This document shows positions 14,461 through 25,643 of a stretch of DNA of 64,000 nt, piece by piece. Where the stretch lies: the NCBI GenBank assembly GCA_963556145.1, contig OY744463.1, forward strand, positions 1 through 64,000, in the 5' to 3' direction. How positions within the stretch are numbered: the stretch's first letter is position 1; each line of letters begins with the position of its first letter. The position numbers and the translations under genes are program-made. The notes beneath the pieces are model-generated. The model did no database searches. It was given only the letters and a program-made list of their open reading frames with translations, and was not told the origin of the DNA. The stretch comes from Hygrocybe punicea. Taxonomy: Eukaryota; Basidiomycota; Agaricomycetes; Agaricales; Hygrophoraceae.

Positions 14461-14629
14461 ATCCTGCGATGAGCCCCCCCGCGTTTTTCACAGCCAGGAT
14501 AAGCCCTGCCCCACGATGTTCGAGCGTCCCTGACACAGGTACAAGCCCTGCGGCTCGTTCGTGTTGCAAACGAGCAGTCGCGGGGCCTGAGACCCTTCGA
14601 TTCCCGCTATGGGCCCTTAACCCACCCCC

Positions 14630-17600
14630 ATATTTTCAACACGTAGGATACCCCGTCCCAGACGGTTTTCGACTACCCCCGACTCGACTAGTCCATCCGC
14701 GTCTCGTTCGCGTTGAGAACGGGACGACGAAGGGCCCAAATACGTCACCATGCCGCCCTTTGCCCAAAAACCCACCCCCACTGGGTAAAAACCCACGGCA
14801 CCCCGTCCCCGTCCGTTTTCGAGCAACGTAGACTCACTTACAACCCCCGCGTAACGTACGCGTTGGGAACGGGACAACGGGCAGCCCACATACGCCACCT
14901 CGCCACCCTTTGCCCCAAACGCCCTCCCCCACACACTTGGTTCAACACCGACGGCACCCCTTCGTCGTCCATTTTCTACCACCCTCGACTGGAATACACC
15001 CCCCGCGTATCGTTCGCGTTGACAACGAGGGATTTGGGGCCCAAATCAGTCACCTCGCTGCCCTATGCCCAACCCCCAACCCCACCTTTTCAACTGCGAA
15101 GGTACACCCGCCCATGGTGTTTTCGAGTACCATCGACTCAATTATAGCCCCGGCGTCGCGTTAGCGTTGGGAATCGGATAACGAGGCGCCCAAATATGTC
15201 ACCTCGCCCCCTTTTGCCCAAAACCCCCAACCCCGCTTGGTCAACACCCATGGCACCCCTTGCCCGTCCGTTTTCGAGCACCCCCAACTCACTTACAACC
15301 CCCGCATTGCCTTCGCGTTGAGAACGGGACGACGGGGGGCCCAAATTACGTCACCTCGCTGCCTTTTGCCCCAAACCCCCACCCCCATTTGGTCAACACC
15401 CACGGCACCGCTTCCCCGTCCGTTTTCGAGCACGCCGGACTCACTTACACCCCCCGCATCGCGTCCGCATTGAGAACCGGACAGCGGGGAACCCAAATAC
15501 GTCACCTCGCCCCGTTTTGCCCACAACCCCCAACCCCGCTTGGTCAACACCGACGGCACCCCTTGCCCGTCCATATTCGATCACCCCCAACTCACTTACA
15601 CCCCCCGCATCGCGTCCGCGTTGAGAACCGGACAACGGGGAACCCAAATACGTCACCTCGCCGCCCTTTGGCCAAAACCCCCAGCCACACCTTTTCAACT
15701 GCCAAGGCACGCATTGCCCGTCCGTTTTCGAGCACCCCCGACTCTCTTACAACCCCAGCATCTCGTTCGCGTTCAGAACTGGACGACGGGGAGCCCAAAT
15801 CCGTCACCTCGCCGCCATTTGCCCCAAACCCCCACCCCCCCTTAGTCAACACCCACGGCACCCGTTTCCCGTCCATTTGCGAGCACGCCGGACTCACTTA
15901 CACCCCCCGCATCGCGTCCGCGTTGAGATCAGGACAACGGGGAACCCAAATACGTCACCTCGCCCCGTTTTGCCCAAAATCCCCACCCCCGCTTGGTCAA
16001 CACCCACGGCACCCCTTCCCCGTCCGTTTTCAAGCACCCCCAACCCACTTACACTCTCAGCATCGCGTTCCGGTCGAGAACGGTACGACGGGGAGCCTAA
16101 ATACGTCATCGCCGCCCTTTGGCCAAAACCCCCACCCCCACCTTTTCAACTGCCAAGGTACGCATTCCCCGTCCGTTTTCTAACACCCCCAACCCACTGA
16201 CACCCCCAGCATCGCGTTCGCGTTGAGAACGGGACGACGGGGAGCCCAAATACGTCACCTCGCCCCTTTTTGCCCAAGACCCCTACCCCCACTTGGTCAA
16301 CACCCACGGCACCCCTTCCCCTTCGGTTTTCGAGCACCCCCACCTCACTTACAACTCCAGCATTTCGTTCGCGTTGAGAACTGGACGACGGGGAGCCCAA
16401 ATACGTCACCTCGCCCCGTTTTGCCCAAAACCCCTTCCCCCACCTGGTCAACACCCACGGCACCCCTTCCCCGTCCGTTTTCGAGCACCCCTAACTCACT
16501 TACAACCCCCGCATTGCCTTCGCGTTGAGAACGGGACGACGGGGAGCCCAAATCCGTCACCTCGCCGCCATTTGCCCCAAACCCCCACCCCCCCTTAGTC
16601 AACACCCACGGCACCCGTTTCCCGTCCATTTTCGTGCACGCCGGCCTTACTTACACCCCCCGCATTGCGTCCGCGTTGAGAGCAGGACAACGGGGAACCC
16701 AAATACGTCACATCGCCCCGTTTTGCCCAAAATCCCCAACCCCGCTTGGTCAACACCCACGGCAACCCTTCCCCGTCCAGTTTCGAGCGCCCCCAACTTA
16801 TTTATAACCCCCGCATCGCGTTCGCGTTGAGAACCGGACAACGGAGAGCGCAAATACGTCACCTCACCGCCTTTTGCCCAAAACCCCTTCCCCCACCTGG
16901 TCAACACCCACGGCACCCCTTCCCCGTCCGTTTTCGAGCACCCCCACCTCACTTACAACCCCCGCGTTGCCTTCGCGTTGAGAACGGGACGACGGGGGGC
17001 CCACATACGTCACCTCGCCGCCCTTTGCCCCACCCCCACCTTTTCAACTGCCAAGGTACGCCTTCCCCGTCCGTTTTCGAGCACCCCCAACTCACTTACA
17101 ACCCCAGCATCTCGTTCGCGTTGAGAACGGGACAACGGCGAGCCGAAGTACGTCACCTCGCCGCCTTTTGCCCCAAACCTCCACCCCCACTTGGTCAACA
17201 CCCACGGCACCACTTCCCCGTCCGTTGTCGAGCACCTCCAACTCACTTACAACCCCCGTATTACCTTCGCGTTGAGAACGGGACGACGGGGGGCGCACAT
17301 ACTTCACCTCGCCGCCCTTTGCCACAACCCCCAACCCCGCTTGGTCAACACCCATGGCTCCCCGTCCCCGTCCGTTCTCGACCACCCCTGACTCACTTAC
17401 ACCTCCCGCGTCACCTTTGCGTTGAGAACAGGATAACGAGGGGCCCCAGTCCGCCACCTCGCCACCCTTTGCCCAAACTAACCACCCCTACTTGTTCGAC
17501 ATCCATGGCTCCACCTCCCCGCCTGCTTTCAACACCACCTCAGTCGACGACACCCCCAGCATCTTGTTCGCGTCGAAAATGTGGTATCCGGGGCCCCAAA

Positions 17601-17740
17601 TCCAACGCATCCCTGCCCCTATGCCCCAACCCCCACACCCCACTTATTCAGCAACCAAGGCACCCCCACCCTGTTTACCGCCATCCCCGACTTGACCACA
17701 CCTCTGGCATCTCATTCATGTACAGACCTGTAGACTACAC
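14630..17740. repeat. GC-rich satellite, about 20 diverged units of roughly 152 bp
   Basis: The landmarks ccgtccgttttcgagcac, gcgttgagaacgggac and caaatacgtcacctcgcc recur in order every 148-154 bp through the block. Divergence between units is clearly higher than in the 80-bp or 610-bp arrays, and it rises towards both ends. Many units carry the same sub-variants (for example acttggtcaacaccc against ccttttcaactgcc), as expected if two or three parental types were amplified. Open frames up to 337 codons cross it on +, but they switch repeat phase and encode only Pro/Arg/His-rich repeats. Confidence 0.9.
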
Positions 17741-17947
17741 ATTGTCTATTGAGTATTAATAAAATATTTTCCTCAGTCCAACTTGCTAGATTCTGGAATC
17801 CAGAGCCTCGGTTGACTTGTACAAATTCACCTCAATCAACCAGCTAAATTTTTCAAAGGAGATGATTGTTGATGCTAACAATTGTGCTACCAAATTATTT
17901 ATGTATCTCAAACCATGTCCTTCATCACCTGACAATTCTGAAGCAAT
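17741..17947. other. Spacer between satellite and hAT-like element
   Basis: This is AT-rich sequence with no gene. Its last bases (gacaattctgaagcaat) match the empty site in the paralogous copy at about 20441-20458 and include the left target duplication of the next element. Confidence 0.6.
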
Positions 17948-18676
17948 TAGACTGTCCACGGGCAGGGCCATGAGCCTCTGGCCCTAGGGTCGACCCCGGC
18001 CTGGCCCTAAAGGGCCCTCCAATTGAGGGCCAAGGGCCAAGTCAGTAAACAGCTGGCCCTGAGGGTCGGCCCTGGGCTGGCCCTGGCCCGGCCCTCTTAG
18101 ATGTCTGAGGTACATGTATGTCATTTAGCTTACTCTAACCATGCATGCTTTAGCATTTCCAAAGGCACCAGGCTTGGAAAATTTGTTCCCATAGTTGGAG
18201 ATCCTTTTAGCCTTGGGGTCCCCACAGGTTCATAACTCCATGGTATAAAAGGCTACCAAGATGGCTCATGACTATCTAGCTATAAATACACCCTGAACCC
18301 ATATTGCTGAGCACATATACTATGGCCCTCAATAATGCCAATGAAGGAATTCAAATTCAGAGGACTGTAAGCTACATGCTGCATACACAGATAAAATGCT
18401 TGATGTGGAAGGAGAGATCATGAAGAAATATGTTGGGGATTTTGACTTTAATGATGACTATGTGGATTAGAATACTGTTATGTGGATTAGAATACTGTGA
18501 ATGGAGAGTATGTATGGACAAATCTTTGAGATAGAGGGCCAGGACTGACCAAGGCCGACCCTGACCTGGCCTGGCCCTGACCTGGCCCTTATGACCCAGG
18601 GCTGGGGCCAGCTGAGGTTGGCCTGGGCCAGCAAAATCAGGTGAGGGCCAGAGTGGACTGACCCGTGGACAGTCTA
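17948..18676. mobile_element. hAT-like non-autonomous element (MITE), 729 bp
   Basis: The ends are inverted copies of tagactgtccacggg (15 of 15 match). Subterminal regions are packed with ggccct/agggcc motifs in opposite orientation. The element is flanked by a perfect 8-bp duplication, gaagcaat, at 17940-17947 and 18677-18684; 8-bp duplications are characteristic of hAT elements. The paralogous copy near 20450 lacks the insertion and shows an uninterrupted gacaattctgaaacaacactccac, which confirms the borders. No transposase is encoded, so it would need help in trans. Superfamily assignment rests on duplication length and general TIR form only. Confidence 0.85.
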
Positions 18677-18684
18677 GAAGCAAT

Positions 18685-19080
18685 ACTCCACTAAATGTAA
18701 CACCAGCAAATGTCAACTGTAAACTTGCCAAGTTTGCCTCCAACTCATTTGTTTCAGGTGTGGATTCTTCATCCACCAAGTGTTGAAGGGACACAAGATT
18801 AACCAATTTGCAGGGGTTCAAATGGTCAAGGTCGGGATCAGCAGAAGGACTGACATGTGGCAGGTAGTGGACAAAAGATTGAGAAGGTTTGTGAATGGGC
18901 TGAGAAAGAGGCAGCTCCAAATGATTGGAGACAGTTGCTTGGTCCAGTGTTTTGTGGATGAAATGATTCAGACACATTAGTACTGTTATGAATGTCCTAC
19001 ATGTCTTCACCAAATTTGAACTGTTGCCAGTGCACTTGTAATGCAATCATGACCAACACCATTGTTTTGTACTTGATGGA
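18685..19080 (+). pseudogene. Internally deleted copy of the BAH-PHD-like gene region
   Basis: The first part (18685-18785) matches 20455-20595, which is the 5' exon of the Ulp1-like gene read antisense. The next part (about 18805-19080) matches 21905-22150, the last exon of the BAH-PHD-like gene. About 1.3 kb present in the other copy is missing at the join, so the copy is a deletion derivative. Several substitutions also break the frame, for example a TAG where the intact copy has a Trp codon near the C-terminus. Confidence 0.8.
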
Positions 19081-19542
19081 AATTTGGATGGTTAAAAACT
19101 TGCAAATTTCTCATATGGACAGTGGGATTCGGCACCAGTAGAGTGGATTTAGACAATGTTGAAGACTCCAAGGCCACAAGTCCACTTTACATGGCAAGCA
19201 GAGTTGAATACAATAGATGGTGGTACAATTGTGAACAGAGCAGAGACAAGATCATTGGCAATGAAAAGGACTATGGAGACATATAAAGTGCAGGATGCCC
19301 ACAATACAGTTATGAGATTGATTTAGAAGTGAGCCCCGAAAGGAGATTCACAACCCATATAAGACATAAAAACATGACCAAACAACTTGATTGTGAATCA
19401 TAATTGATGCCATCATCACATGATAATTAGAAGCCAAACTTGGACTAATTTCCCACATTAACACATATTCCCCTCCCAACTTGCATGGACTCTTTCTCCA
19501 TAACCGGTCCACCGATTTCTTAGAAAATTGGTACAGAGCACA
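19081..19542. other. Intergenic tail shared with 22123-22470
   Basis: This non-coding AT-rich sequence lies between the 3' ends of two convergent genes. Its right half (from about 19385) is nearly identical to 22415-22500, showing that the duplicated unit includes this spacer. Confidence 0.7.
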
Positions 19543-20666
19543 TCAGTAGTGTTCCCAATGGATTGCCAACTTAAATCTGCAACAATTTGATGTCCCAGAC
19601 TTGTATATATATACATAGAAGACCGGTATAATGTAATTCATCCCCAGAACATGGACCCTTTGCTCTTCTGGTTGCCAGTATACCACACAGTAGTGATTAC
19701 CTCCTCGGTACTCCCCTTTCTCATTCAGACTTCGCCCCGTGTTTAACATCCCAACAAGTGGAGCCAGCTCACATGGTTCTTCCAGTGGCAAGTGGTAGGT
19801 TTCACGGAATTGCCGAATTTCAACATCCATTATGGTTTCCAGCATCCACCAGTTGAATGAAATGTATCGTCCCACCGGGCATCCGAGCTCAAGCCAAAGG
19901 TGAGACAACCAGAAGTCCAGCAGTAACCCATCTAGCCATGTGCGATCTTTGAGTGTCGACAACTGAAGCAGAGCTCCACCCCATTTAAGGGGATGTAGCA
20001 ACTCCAATGCTGAATAATGAACACATTGTGATAAGATGATTGAGGTTTTCAGAGTGGATGACTGACCAAGAACTGATGGACCTACAACCTCCTGATCAGG
20101 TGGGTCATTCCCTTCTGCAGCTGGTACAGCTGGTGCAGGTTCATATGAACTGTTGGACCCAGTCCCATCTTCACTCTCAGGGATTGACTGTGAAGCCTCG
20201 TCAGATGAAACATAAATGGGGACAGGTGGTGTTGACTGCGATGGAACTGCAGGGCGTTGACTAGGGGAGTTGCACCCAGATGCAACAGATACATCTTCTG
20301 GTGTTGATGGCTGAAGGTTTCAGTTTGAGCATGGAAAATCTGAAACAAGATCAAGCTACCAACAGGACTGTCAAACCATCGTGCTTGACCTTCATCTTCA
20401 CATGTCTATGATAATGAGAAAATGAGTGAGAGCAATCACCGGACAATTCTGAAACAACACTCCACCGGAAATGTAACCCCTACAAAGGTCGACTGTAAGC
20501 TTGCCATGTTCATTTGTAAACTTGCCAAGTCGGCCTCCAACTCATTTGTTTCGGGCTGGGATTCTTCATCCAGCAACTGTTCAAGGGTTGCAAGACTATT
20601 TTGAAGTTCGGTGAGATCTGTTAACATGGTACTCGAGCTGTCTGTGGTTTTAATTTGTTGTGTCAA
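19543..20666 (-). CDS. Ulp1/C48-like cysteine peptidase, probably C-terminally incomplete
   Basis: The start at 20666 gives a Thr/Ser/Glu-rich coiled-coil-like N-terminus. Two short introns then lead into a Pro/Ser-rich linker and a region resembling the first half of a Ulp1 fold: WLDGLLLDFWLSHLW (compare WLNDEVIN in Ulp1), then NHYCVVYWQPEEQRVHVLG, where the His is the expected catalytic one. In the continuous frame it stops at 19543 before any Gln or Cys of the triad. Reading further through a possible intron gives a short TDVLCTNFLRNRW-like tail, but no clear QxxxxxCG motif. The gene is divergent from the BAH-PHD-like gene across 205 bp. Ulp1-type genes are known passengers of KDZ and related basidiomycete transposons. 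It is probably degenerate. Confidence 0.5.
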
Positions 20667-20871
20667 TTGTCAATTGGAAGGCTATATATTGGCTGGGCCA
20701 TGAGGCTCAGGCACCAGATTAGGGCATGAGGCTAGGCATGAGATTAGGGCATGAGGCTAGGCACCATCATCACCTGTCCATTCAATTTCATATTTGATCA
20801 GACTGGTGCCTGAATTTGATATTGGTGAAAATCCCCTATAAAAGACCCATCTATCCGGGATATAATTATCA
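20667..20871. promoter_or_regulatory. Shared divergent promoter region with TATA box
   Basis: The 205 bp separate two divergent start codons. A TATA box (cctataaaag, TATA at 20837) lies 35 bp upstream of the BAH-PHD-like ATG. A short direct repeat, gcatgaggctaggca/gcatgagattagggcatgaggctaggca, sits in the middle (about 20690-20765). Confidence 0.55.
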
Positions 20872-22122
20872 ATGGCCTCCCAAAGCAACCTTGCGGTTTT
20901 CCACCAAAGACGTCTGGCTCCTGCTGGAAAGCCTCCAACACATGCTCAGTATGCTAAGATGAAAACTTGGGCCTCATATCGTGGCAAGTTGAGATTCACA
21001 TTTATTTGGAAAACCTTACATGACAATGTTTCAACCTTAGTTGTAGATGAAGGTGATGAGACAGTGAACTTTGTTCGAAAAGACACGTAAGAACGTCATG
21101 CGCAATGGTTATACATTGATCTGAGCTCATCCTTTCCCCAAGTGTGGCAATCATCCCACCAGAGACAGAGTATGCTACTCTTCCTCCTCGACGGCCGGAT
21201 GGACATCTTCATCCAGATTGCTATTGGTATGGGACCATTGAGGATCTCAGAGCCTCACCTGAGGGTGATGATGGTGAACCCCCTGAGCTGTGGGCAAAGG
21301 TGTCCTGGTTTTACACCCAACAGCACATTCAGGATGTGAAGTTAAGTAAAAGGCTGAAAAGGAAGCTGCTTGCCTTGCTGTAAGATTTATTCATCTGCCA
21401 TCATAGTCTTGGATTGAATCATCCATTCTCTTCAGTCCATTTGAGCAGATGAGCTCTACTGAGCTCATCAAGAGCAATCATGATCAAATCATTCCTGCTC
21501 TAAGTATTGAATGTGAGCTTACCTTGATGGTTGTATTTCTTCACATTGAACACATGGATTATCCTTGCCAGCCCCCATGAAAATTCCTTACTTTGATGAC
21601 AGGCGATCCAACAGTCGGGAAGTTGGTGTTGGTGCATGGTTTTGGCGGTTTGAGGTCAACTTCCTAAACAAGAATCTTGAGGTGATGGTGAGTGGCTAAA
21701 CATGGCAGTGAAAGCTGTTATTAACTGAAGGACTTGCTGCTCAGAGGATTCAGAAAGGCTGTTGCAAGAGAGTCTACAGTCCAAGCAAGGATCTCCAACG
21801 TTTTTGCGTTTACTGTGAAGAATGGCTTCATGAGGGATGCCTCACAGGGCCCATTGAAGTGACACTTCGGGAGCTGAATGATTTGGATAAGTTGACACAG
21901 AGCGTGCCAATTTTCAGGGGTTCAAATGGCCAAGGTCGGGATCAGCAGAAGGACTGGCATGTGGCTGGTACTGGACGAAAGATTGAGAAGGCTCGTGACT
22001 GGGCTGATAAAGAGGTGGCTCCAAATGATTGGAGACAGTTGCTGGGTGCAGAGTTTGTGGATGAGATGATCCAGACACAGTGGGACTGTTATGAATGTCC
22101 TACATGTCTTAACCAGATGTGA
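20872..22122 (+). CDS. BAH domain plus PHD-like zinc-finger protein, about 337 aa
   Basis: I read five exons: 20872-21086, 21143-21379, 21436-21512, 21572-21687 and 21754-22122. All splice sites are canonical and the frame is open throughout, totalling 338 codons. Residues from about 60 to 190 look like a BAH module (WYGTIEDLRASPEG, then LWAKVSWFY). Exon 5 begins with a compact Cys cluster, CCKRVYSPSKDLQRFCVYC, then WLHEGCL, typical of a PHD-like finger, and the C-terminus has a second pair (CYECPTC). BAH and PHD modules read chromatin marks. In mushrooms such genes are repeatedly found as cargo of KDZ-type transposons, and the Ulp1-like gene sits divergently beside this one. I infer a mobile-element cargo gene rather than a housekeeping factor. 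It appears intact. Confidence 0.65.
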
Positions 22123-22654
22123 ACTATTGCCAGTACACTTGTAATTCATTCATGATCAACACCATTGTGATGAAATTTAGATTTACAAATATCTCATACA
22201 GACAATCATGACCAGTGGAGTGGAATTAGGCACTGTTGAAGACTCCATGGCCACAAGTACACTTTAGATGGTGACCAGAGTTGAATACATGTATCAATAA
22301 AAGAGTCTATAGAGGCACATAAAGTGCAGAATGACCACAGTACAGTTATGAGAATTGAGGCCAGAAGGAGTCTCATAACCCATATCAGACAAGTAAACAT
22401 GACCAAACAACTTGATTATGAATCATAATTGATGCCATCATCACATGATAATTAGAAGCCAAACTCGGACTAATTTCCCACATTAACACAGATTCCCCCC
22501 CAACTTGCATGGACTCTTTCTCCATAACCGGTCCGCCGATTTCTTAGAAAATTGGTACAGAGCACCTCAGTAGTGTACCCAATGGATTGCCAACTTAAAT
22601 CTGCAACAATTTCATGTCCCAGACTTGTATATATATACATAGAAGACCGGTATA
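22123..22654. repeat. Second copy of the intergenic spacer and Ulp1-like 3' end, cut by the 610-bp array
   Basis: 22415-22654 repeats 19385-19635 with few differences (ccgcc for ccacc near 22531, for example). The match stops exactly at gaccggtataatgt, where the 610-bp array begins. The minus strand therefore carries only the 3' remnant of a second Ulp1-like gene. Corresponding points in the two copies are about 3.03 kb apart. Confidence 0.85.
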
Positions 22655-25585
22655 ATGTCGTTAACCGGGTATACCGTTGTTTATTTGTATTTGTGGACGT
22701 CACGGTTGCGATCGTGGACCCTGAAAACCCCCCCCGGACATGTGGTTCGGTGCTGACTAAGCAGGTCGCTGTCTCGCACATGGCCAGGGTGACAACAGGG
22801 CGACCGGGTGGCTGCAGGGTGAACCGGTGCGTGTACCTGTTTGCTTGGCTGGAGAATCTTGACCGTGGACCCTGAAAACCCCCCGGCGAATGTCGTTCGG
22901 TGCTGACTAAGCAAGTTCCCGTCTCAGAAATGGCCAGGGTGACCGCAGGGTGACCGTGCCGTGACTGGGCGAACCGCTGCGCGTGCATGTTTGCTTGGCT
23001 GGCGAGAATCGACCGTGGACCCTGAAAACCCCCAGCCACCATCACCCTGACCTTCCCACGCCTCCAGGTTCCTTATAAATCCCAGTTCTCTGCCAGGGTA
23101 ACCAGGGTGGATATTCCTGTGTTCAATGGAATCGGAATCTTAGTAGCAGTAGTTATAGTATATTCTGTGTTACTAGTATATTCTGTGTCGAATACGATGG
23201 TTACAGTACATCCTAACTGACCGAGCAATGACGTTGTCAGACCGAGAAACCTACCGAGCAGCTAATGTCGTTAACCGGGTATACCGTTGTTTATTTGTAT
23301 TTGTGGACGTCACGGTTGCGATCGTGGACCCTGAAAACCCCCCCGGACATGTGGTTCGGTGCTGACTAAGCAGGTCGCTGTCTCGCACATGGCCAGGGTG
23401 ACAACAGGGCGACCGGGTGGCTGCAGGGTGAACCGGTGCGTGTACCTGTTTGCTTGGCTGGAGAATCTTGACCGTGGACCCTGAAAACCCCCCGGCGAAT
23501 GTCGTTCGGTGCTGACTAAGCAAGTTCCCGTCTCAGAAATGGCCAGGGTGACCGCAGGGTGACCGTGCCGTGACTGGGCGAACCGCTGCGCGTGCATGTT
23601 TGCTTGGCTGGCGAGAATCGACCGTGGACCCTGAAAACCCCCAGCCACCATCACCCTGACCTTCCCACGCCTCCAGGTTCCTTATAAATCCCAGTTCTCT
23701 GCCAGGGTAACCAGGGTGGATATTCCTGTGTTCAATGGAATCGGAATCTTAGTAGCAGTAGTTATAGTATATTCTGTGTTACTAGTATATTCTGTGTCGA
23801 ATACGATGGTTACAGTACATCCTAACTGACCGAGCAATGACGTTGTCAGACCGAGAAACCTACCGAGCAGCTAATGTCGTTAACCGGGTATACCGTTGTT
23901 TATTTGTATTTGTGGACGTCACGGTTGCGATCGTGGACCCTGAAAACCCCCCCCGGACATGTGGTTCGGTGCTGACTAAGCAGGTCGCTGTCTCGCACAT
24001 GGCCAGGGTGACAACAGGGCGACCGGGTGGCTGCAGGGTGAACCGGTGCGTGTACCTGTTTGCTTGGCTGGAGAATCTTGACCGTGGACCCTGAAAACCC
24101 CCCGGCGAATGTCGTTCGGTGCTGACTAAGCAAGTTCCCGTCTCAGAAATGGCCAGGGTGACCGCAGGGTGACCGTGCCGTGACTGGGCGAACCGCTGCG
24201 CGTGCATGTTTGCTTGGCTGGCGAGAATCGACCGTGGACCCTGAAAACCCCCAGCCACCATCACCCTGACCTTCCCACGCCTCCAGGTTCCTTATAAATC
24301 CCAGTTCTCTGCCAGGGTAACCAGGGTGGATATTCCTGTGTTCAATGGAATCGGAATCTTAGTAGCAGTAGTTATAGTATATTCTGTGTTACTAGTATAT
24401 TCTGTGTCGAATACGATGGTTACAGTACATCCTAACTGACCGAGCAATGACGTTGTCAGACCGAGAAACCTACCGAGCAGCTAATGTCGTTAACCGGGTA
24501 TACCGTTGTTTATTTGTATTTGTGGACGTCACGGTTGCGATCGTGGACCCTGAAAACCCCCCCCGGACATGTGGTTCGGTGCTGACTAAGCAGGTCGCTG
24601 TCTCGCACATGGCCAGGGTGACAACAGGGCGACCGGGTGGCTGCAGGGTGAACCGGTGCGTGTACCTGTTTGCTTGGCTGGAGAATCTTGACCGTGGACC
24701 CTGAAAACCCCCCGGCGAATGTCGTTCGGTGCTGACTAAGCAAGTTCCCGTCTCAGAAATGGCCAGGGTGACCGCAGGGTGACCGTGCCGTGACTGGGCG
24801 AACCGCTGCGCGTGCATGTTTGCTTGGCTGGCGAGAATCGACCGTGGACCCTGAAAACCCCCAGCCACCATCACCCTGACCTTCCCACGCCTCCAGGTTC
24901 CTTATAAATCCCAGTTCTCTGCCAGGGTAACCAGGGTGGATATTCCTGTGTTCAATGGAATCGGAATCTTAGTAGCAGTAGTTATAGTATATTCTGTGTT
25001 ACTAGTATATTCTGTGTCGAATACGATGGTTACAGTACATCCTAACTGACCGAGCAATGACGTTGTCAGACCGAGAAACCTACCGAGCAGCTAATGTCGT
25101 TAACCGGGTATACCGTTGTTTATTTGTATTTGTGGACGTCACGGTTGCGATCGTGGACCCTGAAAACCCCCCCCGGACATGTGGTTCGGTGCTGACTAAG
25201 CAGGTCGCTGTCTCGCACATGGCCAGGGTGACAACAGGGCGACCGGGTGGCTGCAGGGTGAACCGGTGCGTGTACCTGTTTGCTTGGCTGGAGAATCTTG
25301 ACCGTGGACCCTGAAAACCCCCCGGCGAATGTCGTTCGGTGCTGACTAAGCAAGTTCCCGTCTCAGAAATGGCCAGGGTGACCGCAGGGTGACCGTGCCG
25401 TGACTGGGCGAACCGCTGCGCGTGCATGTTTGCTTGGCTGGCGAGAATCGACCGTGGACCCTGAAAACCCCCAGCCACCATCACCCTGACCTTCCCACGC
25501 CTCCAGGTTCCTTATAAATCCCAGTTCTCTGCCAGGGTAACCAGGGTGGATATTCCTGTGTTCAATGGAATCGGAATCTTAGTAG
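22655..25585. repeat. 610-bp tandem array, four full units and one partial
   Basis: Units start with gtcgttaaccgggtatacc at about 22657, 23267, 23876, 24486 and 25096. Spacing is 610, 609, 610 and 610 bp; the single difference is a C8 run that is C7 in unit 2. The fifth unit stops after 488 bp at atcttagtag (25585). Each unit contains three diverged subrepeats of about 150 bp, each opening with gtggaccctgaaaaccccc, then a TATA-like ccttataaatccc and an AT-richer part. Repeated open frames of 77-134 codons are present on both strands, but they show no domain and no codon-position signal beyond copy number. Confidence 0.95.
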
Positions 25586-25643
25586 TTCATTGCCCTGCTC
25601 TGTTTTCGGTGAGTCATATGCCCTCAATATCACCAGCACTGCA

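Noticed and set aside
15260..17759. Large Pro/Arg-rich proteins on +
   Set aside because: They follow the satellite units through changing phases, with no domain, and are explained by GC-rich stop-poor repeats.
18372..19046. 224-codon minus-strand protein
   Set aside because: It runs across the border of the hAT-like element into the duplicated pseudogene, so it is a chance frame.
23860..25484. Repeated 77-134-codon proteins in the 610-bp array
   Set aside because: Identical copies on both strands arise from the repeat itself; no conserved domain or initiation context.
22655..25585. Tandem LTRs of a retrotransposon
   Set aside because: No TG...CA ends, primer-binding site, polypurine tract or reverse transcriptase was found; kept only as an open possibility in the findings.
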